Positions 57,735-64,000 of a stretch of 64,000 bases of DNA are shown in pieces (the first letter of the stretch is position 1; every line of letters starts with the position of its first letter). Source of the stretch: VRUE01 sp963742535 (GTDB lineage: Bacteria; Actinomycetota; Thermoleophilia; Solirubrobacterales; 70-9). The stretch lies in the NCBI GenBank assembly GCA_963742535.1, contig CAVUMC010000002.1, positions 1,736,001 through 1,800,000 of the forward strand, written 5' to 3'. Made by a program: the position numbers and the translations under genes. The notes under the pieces are model-generated. The model was given only the letters and a program-made list of their open reading frames with translations, was not told the origin of the DNA and searched no databases.

Positions 57735-58838
57735 ATGGCTGGCGACACGATTTCCTTTGCTCGCGGCGCCCCTAGCGCCGACATCTTGCCGCGTGACGCG
57801 GTGCGTGACGCGGCGGCGGTCGCGCTCGCCGAGGACTGGGAAAAGGCGCTCTCCTACGGCACCGGAATCGGTCATCCCGGGCTCTGTGAGTGGATCGCGG
57901 AGCGGCACGGGGACGTCGACCCCGGCCAGGTGATGGTCGCCAACGGCTCGCTCGAGGCCGGCGCGATGCTCTTCGAGCACCTGCTCGGCGCCGGCGACCG
58001 GGTCGTGGTCGAGCAGCCGACCTACGACCGCACGCTGCTGATGCTGCAGCAGTTGGGCGTGGAGCTGGTTCCGGTCGGGCTCGAGGACGACGGGCTCGAC
58101 ATCGCGGCGTTCGAAGCGGCGCTGGCGGCTGGGCCGATCAAGCTCGTCCACGTCATCCCCAACTTCCACAACCCCGCCGGCTGCACGCTCTCAGCCGAGA
58201 AGCGGGTGCGGCTGGTCGAGCTGGCCGCTGAGCACGGCTTCTGGATCTTCGAGGATGACCCCTACCGTGAGCTGCCCTTCGAGGGCGAGGCGCTGGAGAC
58301 GATGCTCTCGATCGACAAGGCGGACCGCGTCGTCCACGCTTCATCCTTCTCGAAGACCGTCAGCCCCGGTGTGCGCGTCGGCTACCTCGCCGGCCCGGCG
58401 GGGGAGATCGCCCAGCTCGCCAAGAAGGCCAATGAGACCTACATCTCGCCCAACATGCTGGCCGAGTCCGTCGTGCTCGAGCTCTGCCGCTCCGGCGGGT
58501 TGGACAAGAACATCGATTTCGTCAAGGGGGCGCTGCGGGATCGCCGTGATGCTCTGGTCGGGGCGCTTCGCGAGCAGATCCCCGAGGCCGAGTTCGTCGT
58601 CCCCGGTGGCGGCTACTTCCTCTGGCTCGACCTTGCCGAGGGCACTGACACCAGCGCTTTGCTGGCCGAGGCCAAGGGCGAGGGCGTCGCCTTCGTCGCC
58701 GGCCCCGACTTCATGATCGAGGGCGGCACCAACAGTCTCCGCCTCTCCTTTGCCAGCGTCCCGCCCGAGCGCATTCCCGAGGGCGTTGCCCGCATCGCTC
58801 GCGCGCTCGAGCGCATCCGCGCCGGCGCCCCCGCCTGA
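57735..58838 (+). CDS. PLP-dependent aminotransferase (class I/II, MocR-like core)
   Basis: A 367-aa fold-type I enzyme. FARGAPSADILP, a SYGTGIGHPGLCEWIAER segment, ANGSLEAGAMLFEHLL, VHVIPNFHNPAGCTLS (PLP-binding Asn-Pro), FEDDPYRELPF (Asp) and SSFSKTVSPGVRVGYL with the Schiff-base Lys are in order. It corresponds to 2-aminoadipate/aromatic-type aminotransferases or to a MocR regulator without its DNA-binding domain. The substrate is unclear. It stands alone, 50 bp after the peptidase gene. Confidence 0.88.
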   Translation: MAGDTISFARGAPSADILPRDAVRDAAAVALAEDWEKALSYGTGIGHPGLCEWIAERHGDVDPGQVMVANGSLEAGAMLFEHLLGAGDRVVVEQPTYDRTLLMLQQLGVELVPVGLEDDGLDIAAFEAALAAGPIKLVHVIPNFHNPAGCTLSAEKRVRLVELAAEHGFWIFEDDPYRELPFEGEALETMLSIDKADRVVHASSFSKTVSPGVRVGYLAGPAGEIAQLAKKANETYISPNMLAESVVLELCRSGGLDKNIDFVKGALRDRRDALVGALREQIPEAEFVVPGGGYFLWLDLAEGTDTSALLAEAKGEGVAFVAGPDFMIEGGTNSLRLSFASVPPERIPEGVARIARALERIRAGAPA

Positions 58839-58898
58839 CGCTTCCGTTGTCGACTTAACCCCCGGCGCTGATCCGGCCGGGTGCGCTGCTCGTAAGTG

Positions 58899-58911
58899 GG
58901 GTCAATGACCC
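58899..58911. promoter_or_regulatory. Palindrome upstream of the ferritin-like gene pair
   Basis: GGGTCAATGACCC is a perfect 6-bp inverted repeat around one base, ending 18 bp before ATG 58930 and close to the GAGGAGGAAGC ribosome site. It may be an operator for the ferritin-like/sigma operon. The surrounding gap has a second GC-rich pairing (CCCGGC...GGCCGGG) but no clear promoter boxes. Confidence 0.45.
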
Positions 58912-58929
58912 TGCGAGTGAGGAGGAAGC

Positions 58930-59601
58930 ATGGCTGTTGAGAGCAAACCGAGCGCGCTGTCGCGCGTGGCGAGCGATCCGGTGTCGCGTCGCAAGCTGCT
59001 CGCCGTGACCGGCGGCTCGACCGCCCTGGCGGCCTTTCTCGCTGCCTGTGGCAGCGACAGCGACTCGACCACGTCGACGATGACCAACTCCGGCGGTGGC
59101 GGCGCAACCGGTACGGAGAAATTCGGCAAGGGGGACGTCGGCATCCTCAACTACGCCCTCACCCTCGAGTACCTCGAGACCGCCTTCTACGAAGACGTCG
59201 TCAAAAGCGGGCTCTTCAAGGGATCTGACCTGGCGACGATCCGCAAGTTCGGCAGCGAGGAGGCCGAACACGTCCAGGCTCTGACCGGCTTCGTCAAACA
59301 GATGGGCGGCAAGCCCGCGCCCAAGCCGAAGACCGAATTCCCGCTGAAGAGCGCCAAATCCGTGCTCGAACTGGCGGCGACGGTGGAGAACCTCGGCGCT
59401 GCCGCCTACCTCGGCCAGGCGCCCAACATCAAGGGGGCCTCGACTCTCGCCGCGGCGCTCTCGATCCACAGCGTCGAGGGGCGCCACGCGGCCGCGCTCA
59501 ACACCCTGCTGGGCAAATCGATCGTGCCCGACGGCGCCTTCGCCAAACCGGCGAGCGCGGAAGAAGTGCTCAAGTCGGTCGAACCCTTCATCGTCGGCTG
59601 A
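58930..59601 (+). CDS. Secreted ferritin-like-domain lipoprotein (Ferritin_2), copy 1
   Basis: A 223-aa protein with a twin-Arg type leader (SRRKLLAVTGGSTALAAFLAAC): RR followed by a hydrophobic stretch and a lipobox Cys at about 41. Tat export and lipidation are therefore likely. The mature part has the four-helix ferritin-like fold: ILNYALTLEYLETAFYED, GSEEAEHVQALTGFVKQ and SIHSVEGRHAAALNTL with the Glu/His metal ligands. The substrate is not known; family members are often stress-induced. The ribosome site GAGGAGGAAGC is strong. It heads a four-gene unit with copy 2, sigma and anti-sigma genes. Confidence 0.82.
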   Translation: MAVESKPSALSRVASDPVSRRKLLAVTGGSTALAAFLAACGSDSDSTTSTMTNSGGGGATGTEKFGKGDVGILNYALTLEYLETAFYEDVVKSGLFKGSDLATIRKFGSEEAEHVQALTGFVKQMGGKPAPKPKTEFPLKSAKSVLELAATVENLGAAAYLGQAPNIKGASTLAAALSIHSVEGRHAAALNTLLGKSIVPDGAFAKPASAEEVLKSVEPFIVG

Positions 59602-59629
59602 GCCGGCGCGCAAGCGAAAGGAGAACAAG

Positions 59630-60268
59630 ATGAATGACCAGATCCTGGCCCAGCCCGAGCTCGCCGCCATCCAAATCGACGAGGACAGCGAAGACCTCTC
59701 ACGCAGCGACGTAATTCTCAAGGGGGCGCTCGCCGCTGGAGCGATCTACGGTGCTGTTGCGGTCGGCCCCTTCGTCGGCCGTGCCCTGGCGATGGCCGAA
59801 AGCGGCGACGTCGGCATCCTCAACTTCGCCCTCACCCTCGAGTACCTCGAGTCGGCTTTCTACAAGGAAGCGAAGAGCCGAGCGGGGGCGAGCGGCGACC
59901 TCAAGAGCCTGATCAATACGATCGCCCGCGACGAGGAAGAACACGTCGGGGCACTGACCGAAACGATCAAGAAGCTCGGTGGCAAGCCGGTGGCCGAACC
60001 GAAATTCGACTTCCCCTACAGCGGCACAAGCGGCTTCCTCAAACTGGCGCAGACCTTCGAGGACACCGGAGTCAGCGCCTATAACGGCGCCGCGCCGCAG
60101 ATCAAGGCGAAAGAAGTGCTGGAAGCGGCCGGCTCGATCGTCCAGGTCGAGGCGCGGCACGCGGCAGCGATCGCGCTGCAGAACGGTGCCGAACCAGCCC
60201 CGGTCGCCTTCGACCCGGCTCTGCCCGAAGCTAAGGTGCTGAAGGCGGTCGAACCGTTCATCCAATAG
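59630..60268 (+). CDS. Ferritin-like-domain protein (Ferritin_2), copy 2
   Basis: A 212-aa paralogue of copy 1. ILNFALTLEYLESAFYKEAK, ARDEEEHVGALTETIKK and VQVEARHAAAIALQNG repeat the same ligand pattern. The N-terminal segment (DVILKGALAAGAIYGAVAVGPFVGRALA) is hydrophobic but has neither twin Arg nor lipobox Cys, so it may be membrane-anchored or use a Sec signal. AAGGAG precedes ATG 59630. The different targeting of two near-identical folds is notable. It is followed 31 bp later by the sigma gene. Confidence 0.82.
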   Translation: MNDQILAQPELAAIQIDEDSEDLSRSDVILKGALAAGAIYGAVAVGPFVGRALAMAESGDVGILNFALTLEYLESAFYKEAKSRAGASGDLKSLINTIARDEEEHVGALTETIKKLGGKPVAEPKFDFPYSGTSGFLKLAQTFEDTGVSAYNGAAPQIKAKEVLEAAGSIVQVEARHAAAIALQNGAEPAPVAFDPALPEAKVLKAVEPFIQ

Positions 60269-60299
60269 CCGACCGGAGAGCGTCGTAGGAGCAACGAAG

Positions 60300-60875
60300 A
60301 TGCCAGCGAGCAAAGCCGAGCGCCTCGCCGACGAGGAGCTGATGCCGCTGATCGGGGACAAGGACCCCGGCGCCTTCGAGGTCTTCTACGACCGCCACGG
60401 CGGCGTCGCCTACTCGCTCGCCTACAGGATCGTGGGCGAGCGGGGGGCGGCTGAAGACGTGACCCAGGAGGCCTTCATCTCGATCTGGCGCAGCGGTGCC
60501 CGCTACGACGCGGCCCGCGGCAGTGTTCGCACCTGGATGCTGGGCATCGTCCGCAACCGGGCGATCGACGCCCTACGCAGCAAGGCGAGCGGGGCGCCGA
60601 AGCTCAACTTCGACGACGACTCGATCCTCGAGCACCGGCCGGCGCCGGAGCGGACCGAGTCCGAGGCGCTGCGCCGCGAGACCGCCGAGGAGGTGCGTGG
60701 GGCAATGGATGAGCTGCCCGGTGAGCAATCGAAGGTGATCGAGCTGGCCTACTTCGGCGGCTTCAGCCACTCGGAGATTGCCGGCATGCTGGGAGTGCCG
60801 CTGGGCACGGTGAAGGGGAGGATGCGCCTTGGATTGGAGAAGATTCGCGGTGAGCTGGCGGAGGGGCTGACATGA
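60300..60875 (+). CDS. ECF-type sigma factor (SigK-like)
   Basis: A 191-aa sigma factor with region 2 (FEVFYDRHGGVAYSLAYRIVG, AAEDVTQEAFISIWR), an acidic linker and region 4 (VIELAYFGGFSHSEIAGML, PLGTVKGRMRLGLEKIR). It overlaps the anti-sigma gene by 4 bp (ATGA), the usual coupled pair. By pattern it is close to SigK-type ECF factors of actinobacteria. The two ferritin-like genes upstream on the same strand are the likely first targets of its autoregulated operon. Confidence 0.9.
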   Translation: MPASKAERLADEELMPLIGDKDPGAFEVFYDRHGGVAYSLAYRIVGERGAAEDVTQEAFISIWRSGARYDAARGSVRTWMLGIVRNRAIDALRSKASGAPKLNFDDDSILEHRPAPERTESEALRRETAEEVRGAMDELPGEQSKVIELAYFGGFSHSEIAGMLGVPLGTVKGRMRLGLEKIRGELAEGLT

Positions 60876-61567
60876 ACGAGACCGGACACGATCACAACCG
60901 CGACGATCTCGCCGCCTACCTGCTGGGCGCGTTGGAGCCTGGCGAGGCGGCGGCGCTGGAGGGTCACCTGGCTGGCTGCGAAGAATGCCGGACTGAGCTC
61001 GAGTGGTTGCGCCCGGCGGTGCAGCTGCTGCCCGAGTCGGTGGACCGAGTCGAGCCTGCGCCGCGGCTGCGCCAGAACTTGATGGAGCAGGTGCGTGCCG
61101 AGGCGGAGAGCTCTTCGGCGGCGCCTGGTCGCGCTCCCCGGTGGAGCGTTCGCGGCTGGAGCCTGCGCCCGCTGGCGGGCCTGGTGGCGGTGATGCTCGT
61201 CGTCGCGGCGGTCGGCGCCTACGCGATCGGCACGAGCGACTCGGGCGGTGGCGGCAAGACGACGACGGTGATCACCGGCCACTCGCCGGGAGTAACGGCC
61301 CAGATGGTGAGCCAGGGGGAATCGGGCACCCTGCACCTGGCCAACCTCCACCAGCTGCAACCCGACAAGGTTCTCCAGGCCTGGGTCGAACGCGAAGGGC
61401 GGGTCGAATCGGCCAGGACGCTCTTCGTCCCCAACCAGGACGGCACCGCCTCGGCGACGATCGACGACATGGACGGCGTTACCACGGTGATGGTCACCGC
61501 CGAGCCGCGTGGCGGCAGCGTTCAGCCGACCTCGAAACCCATCGTCAGCGTTTCAGTGCCGGGCTGA
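60872..61567 (+). CDS. Zinc-finger transmembrane anti-sigma factor (RskA-like)
   Basis: A 231-aa protein with an N-terminal anti-sigma zinc-binding motif (LEGHLAGCEECRTELEWL, H-x3-C-x2-C, about 30-47). A linker, one TM helix (LAGLVAVMLVVAAVGAYAIG, about 98-117) and an extracytoplasmic anti-sigma-K-type domain (LHLANLHQLQPDKVLQAWV onwards) follow. It should hold the co-encoded sigma factor at the membrane and release it on an external signal, probably by proteolysis. It converges on the DtxR/MntR-like gene with a 9-bp gap. Confidence 0.88.
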   Translation: MNETGHDHNRDDLAAYLLGALEPGEAAALEGHLAGCEECRTELEWLRPAVQLLPESVDRVEPAPRLRQNLMEQVRAEAESSSAAPGRAPRWSVRGWSLRPLAGLVAVMLVVAAVGAYAIGTSDSGGGGKTTTVITGHSPGVTAQMVSQGESGTLHLANLHQLQPDKVLQAWVEREGRVESARTLFVPNQDGTASATIDDMDGVTTVMVTAEPRGGSVQPTSKPIVSVSVPG

Positions 61568-61576
61568 GGCGTCGCG

Positions 61577-62284
61577 TCAGCGGCCGTAGCGGTCGCTGGA
61601 GAGGACGAGCTGCTCGGGGATCGTCGCCCGCGGAGGCGGGGCCGGGTCGGCGCGGACCGAGACGGTTTCGGCGACGCTGCGTGAGACTTGGTGGGTGCTG
61701 TCTGCGGAGGCGATCGTCACGCCCTCCTCGCCGGAGCTCTGCACCGTTCCCTCGAGGCCGGGCGCCAAGCCCGCGTCCTTGAGGTAGTGGAGCAGCTCCT
61801 CGGCCTCGTTCTCAAAACGCAGCACGTGCACCTTGGCGCCGGGCTCGACGTCGGCGAGCAGCGATCCGGTCTCGCGCGCGCCCTCGACGATCGGGTGGCC
61901 GTGCGGGCAGGTGGTCGCGTCGCCAATCGCGGCGCGCATGCGCTCCTCCAGCACCGGCGACATCGCGTGCTCGATCCGCTCCGCCTCCTCGTGCACCTCG
62001 TCCCAGGGAATGCCCAGGACGTCGGTGAGGAAGCGCTCGATCATGCGGTGGCGGCGGACGATGTGGCTGGCGTGCTCGCGGCCGGAAGCGGTGAAGTCGA
62101 GCGACTTGTCGGGTTTGCGCTCGACGTAGCCGTCGTCGGTGAGGCGGCCGATCATCTCGTGCACGGTCGGCGGCGAGAGCTGCATCGCGCGGGCGATGTT
62201 GGCGCCGGTCATCGGCAGCCCGGCCTCCTCGAGCCAGAACATGATCTCCAGATACTCCTGCTCAGCGACGGTTGCCTCGGCCAT
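61577..62284 (-). CDS. DtxR/MntR-family metal-dependent repressor
   Basis: A 235-aa protein with winged-helix region (GANIARAMQLSPPTVHEMIGRL, 27-48), dimerisation domain (65-140) and C-terminal FeoA/SH3-like domain (150-220). Numbering aligns with DtxR: His79, Glu83, His98, Glu105 and His106 are kept, but the DtxR ligands Met10 and Cys102 are Glu10 and Glu102. Glu at the last position is the MntR arrangement, favouring Mn2+ over Fe2+. A CPHGHPI motif follows at about 123. It lies 10 bp downstream of the HAD gene and is co-transcribed with it. It could act on the TTAGGG boxes of the haem locus, but the metal site speaks against a plain iron regulator. Confidence 0.85.
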   Translation of the reverse strand: MAEATVAEQEYLEIMFWLEEAGLPMTGANIARAMQLSPPTVHEMIGRLTDDGYVERKPDKSLDFTASGREHASHIVRRHRMIERFLTDVLGIPWDEVHEEAERIEHAMSPVLEERMRAAIGDATTCPHGHPIVEGARETGSLLADVEPGAKVHVLRFENEAEELLHYLKDAGLAPGLEGTVQSSGEEGVTIASADSTHQVSRSVAETVSVRADPAPPPRATIPEQLVLSSDRYGR

Positions 62285-62294
62285 TGGCCCGATA

Positions 62295-63110
62295 CTAGCG
62301 ACGCTCCATCAGCGTCGAGACGACTGCCTCGTAGAAGCCGTCGCCCATCGCGCCCTCGGTGACCGTGGCGTTGTCCCAGCTGCTCAGCTCGGCGCGCAGG
62401 CCGGGGTCGCGCTCGGGCCCATTAGCGACGACGAAGAAGCGACCGACCGCGGCGGCGACCTCGAGATCCTCGACCGAGTCGCCGACGGCGATGCAGTCAG
62501 CCGGGTCGTAGCCGCGGGCGCGCGCGTGGGCAGCGACACCGCCCGCCTTGCTGACCAGTTTGGGGACGAGGTGGTAGGCGTGGGTGGGGCCTTCGATCGC
62601 GGGCATCTCGCGCCCGATCGCGCCATTGTCGAGCAGGCGCAGGTCATCGTGGCCCTCGGCCGCGAGCAACTCGTTGGCCTCGCTGATGTCGACCTTGCCG
62701 CGGAAGAGGTGGGAGAGGACGCGGCCGTGGTGCCAGGGCGCGTGGTACTCGAGCCGACCCTCGTAGTGGCTGAAGAGCAGCTTGGGGATGCCGCGCTGCT
62801 CGATCTTCTCGTAGACCGTTCCCACCTCGTCGGGGACGAGGTCGCCGGTGAGGAGCGTCGTCTCGCCCTCGATCGCGAAGGCACAGCCGGCCTCGTAGAT
62901 GTAGGAGTTCTGGCCCATCAGGCGGGCCGCCTCGTGGACCTGCGGCTCGCGGCGGCCGGACATGATCACGACCTCGACCCCGGCCCGGTGGCAGGCCTCC
63001 AGCCCCCGCGCCTGGGCGAGTGAGAAGGAGCCCTCGGCGTCGCGGAAGAGTGAGCTGCCCTTGCCGAGCAAGGTGCCGTCGAGGTCGGTGTAGACGCATC
63101 GCAGTGCCAT
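62295..63110 (-). CDS. HAD-superfamily sugar-phosphatase-like hydrolase
   Basis: From ATG 63110 a 271-aa HAD protein: motif I CVYTDLDGTLLGKG (D-x-D), motif II VVIMSGRREP, a C2-type cap in the middle (FSHYEGRLEYHAPWHHG) and motif IV CIAVGDSVEDLEVA (G-D-S-x-x-D). This is the Cof/mannosyl-3-phosphoglycerate phosphatase type that removes phosphate from sugar or osmolyte phosphates. The frame continues to 63545 only as the shadow of folP. It precedes the metal repressor gene by 10 bp and is divergent from folP by 24 bp. Confidence 0.83.
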   Translation of the reverse strand: MALRCVYTDLDGTLLGKGSSLFRDAEGSFSLAQARGLEACHRAGVEVVIMSGRREPQVHEAARLMGQNSYIYEAGCAFAIEGETTLLTGDLVPDEVGTVYEKIEQRGIPKLLFSHYEGRLEYHAPWHHGRVLSHLFRGKVDISEANELLAAEGHDDLRLLDNGAIGREMPAIEGPTHAYHLVPKLVSKAGGVAAHARARGYDPADCIAVGDSVEDLEVAAAVGRFFVVANGPERDPGLRAELSSWDNATVTEGAMGDGFYEAVVSTLMERR

Positions 63111-63134
63111 CGGCGCGGTCGCTACGGTAGCCGG

Positions 63135-64000
63135 ATGAGCTGGCGCCTCGCCGACCGCACCCTCGATCTCGCCCAGCCGATCGCCGCCGGGATCGTCAAC
63201 GTCACCACCGACTCGATGTTCGAGGGGGCGCGCAGCGGCACGCCCGAGCAGGCGATCGCCGACGGCCGGGCGCTGGCCGAGGCGGGCTTCGAGATGATCG
63301 ACGTCGGCGCGGTGGCAGCGAAAGCGGGGCCGCCCGTGCCGGCCGAGGTCGAGGCGGCGGCGCTGGTGCCGGCGATCGAAGGGTTGGCGGCGACCGGGCT
63401 GCCAGTCACCGCTGACACCTTCTCGGTCGAGGTGGCGCGGGCGGCGCTCGAGGCGGGCGCTGCCGCCGTCAACGACATCTCCGGCGGCTCGGATGAGCTG
63501 TTTGAGCTGGTCGCCGAGAGCGGCTGCGGCTACGTCCTGATGCACATCGAGGGACCGCCGCGGGTCGACCGCGAGGCGCCGGACTTCGGCGACGTGGTCG
63601 AGTACCTGCTCTCCTGGTTCGGGGGGCGAGTCGAGCGGGCGCGGGAGCTTGGCGTCGCCATGGAGCAGATCGCGATCGACCCCGGACTCGACTTCGACCT
63701 CAACACCGCTCAGAACCTGGAGATCCTGCGCCGACTGCCCGAGCTGCGGGCGCTCGGCTTGCCGCTCTACATCTCGCTCTCGCGCAAGGACTTCATCGGC
63801 GCCGTGCTCGCCGGCTCCTGGGAGGAGCGCCTGCCGCCGGCCGAACGCGAGTGGGGCACGGTGGCAGCGGTGGCCCTAGCGGTCCGCGCCGGCGCCGACA
63901 TCCTCCGCATCCACGACCCCAGCTCCCTCCAGGCGATGCGCGTTGCTGGCGCGATTCGCGGGTCGCCAGGCAAGGACGCAGGGAGCCCGAATAGCAGCGC
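63135..64000 (+). CDS. folP: Dihydropteroate synthase (partial, runs off the window)
   Basis: The frame is open from ATG 63135 to the window end (288 codons). The TIM-barrel motifs are recognisable: GIVNVTTDSMFEGA (usual form NVTPDSFSDG), MIDVGAVAAKAGPP, the pABA/pterin loop VTADTFSVEVARAALEAGAAAVNDISGG split over two strands, AIDPGLDF and SLSRKDFIGAVLAG. It joins dihydropterin pyrophosphate and p-aminobenzoate in folate synthesis. Pro in the first loop is Thr, and Phe-Ser is Met-Phe, as in some actinobacterial FolP relatives, so a paralogue with a different role is possible. Confidence 0.8.
   Translation, partial: MSWRLADRTLDLAQPIAAGIVNVTTDSMFEGARSGTPEQAIADGRALAEAGFEMIDVGAVAAKAGPPVPAEVEAAALVPAIEGLAATGLPVTADTFSVEVARAALEAGAAAVNDISGGSDELFELVAESGCGYVLMHIEGPPRVDREAPDFGDVVEYLLSWFGGRVERARELGVAMEQIAIDPGLDFDLNTAQNLEILRRLPELRALGLPLYISLSRKDFIGAVLAGSWEERLPPAEREWGTVAAVALAVRAGADILRIHDPSSLQAMRVAGAIRGSPGKDAGSPNSS

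Noticed and set aside
63111..63545. N-terminal extension of the HAD phosphatase
   Set aside because: It is antisense to folP; HAD motif I starts right after ATG 63110.
1..64000. tRNA, rRNA, riboswitch and transposase genes
   Set aside because: I saw no cloverleaf-type sequence, rRNA segment, convincing riboswitch fold or transposase motif; a covariance-model scan would settle this.

Overview
The window is high-GC DNA with dense, mostly convergent or overlapping genes, many GTG/TTG starts and ATGA/TGATG translational couplings. Together with the gene content (HtaA haem proteins, a PucR regulator, many TetR regulators, secreted ferritin-like proteins beside an ECF sigma/anti-sigma pair, AbiEi/VSR-like proteins, PKD and RTX-type secreted proteins) this points to an actinobacterium, most plausibly of the Thermoleophilia/Solirubrobacterales type. 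That placement is inference; no rRNA or tRNA gene was seen.

Layout. 1-2000: end of an MFS exporter, a VOC protein and a FemAB/GNAT-like acyltransferase. 2068-6826: a compact operon of unrecognised proteins, the best candidate for an undescribed system. It encodes an alpha/alpha-toroid (squalene-cyclase-like) protein with a winged-helix-like tail, a 59-aa protein, a four-TM coiled-coil protein, a lipoprotein with a vWA/MIDAS-like domain, a proline-rich four-TM protein and a small basic protein. A phased GGGACAG repeat array lies inside it. 6884-11480: membrane proteins, then a coupled SGNH hydrolase and AT3-SGNH O-acyltransferase. 11481-17337: methyltransferase, ECF sigma factor, an operon of three paralogous TetR regulators with an operator, tandem S51 peptidases and a ferritin. 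17444-27691: amine/omega-amino-acid catabolism (enolase-like protein, PuuB-like oxidase, USP, APC permease, class III aminotransferase, frameshifted PucR regulator, alanine dehydrogenase, semialdehyde dehydrogenase). 27825-33382: AbiEi/VSR-like protein, RTX-repeat protein, a double-TetR fusion, a DsbA-family protein and another TetR. 33414-38605: dodecin, rhodanese and a sulfate-assimilation operon (sir-cysH-sat-cysC).

38748-47552 is a haem/iron acquisition locus: DUF2149-like, ExbB-like, PKD, two HtaA proteins, HmuTUV ABC genes broken by many frameshifts, an IsdG-like haem oxygenase and a DUF2470 protein. Three TTAGGGCACCCTAA-type operator clusters flank its transcription units. 47564-58838: PHP phosphoesterase, acyl-CoA carboxylase alpha chain, sulfatase, HAD, sucCD, DUF4389, M48 peptidase and an aminotransferase. 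58930-64000: two secreted ferritin-like proteins with sigma/anti-sigma, a DtxR/MntR-family regulator, a HAD phosphatase and the start of a dihydropteroate synthase gene.

Three convergent gene pairs end in very long hairpins. Two of these (38638-38746 and 50289-50399) share a 75-bp core in opposite orientation but have completely different, still self-complementary, outer arms, which suggests a dispersed structured repeat. No transposase, CRISPR array or RNA gene was recognised.
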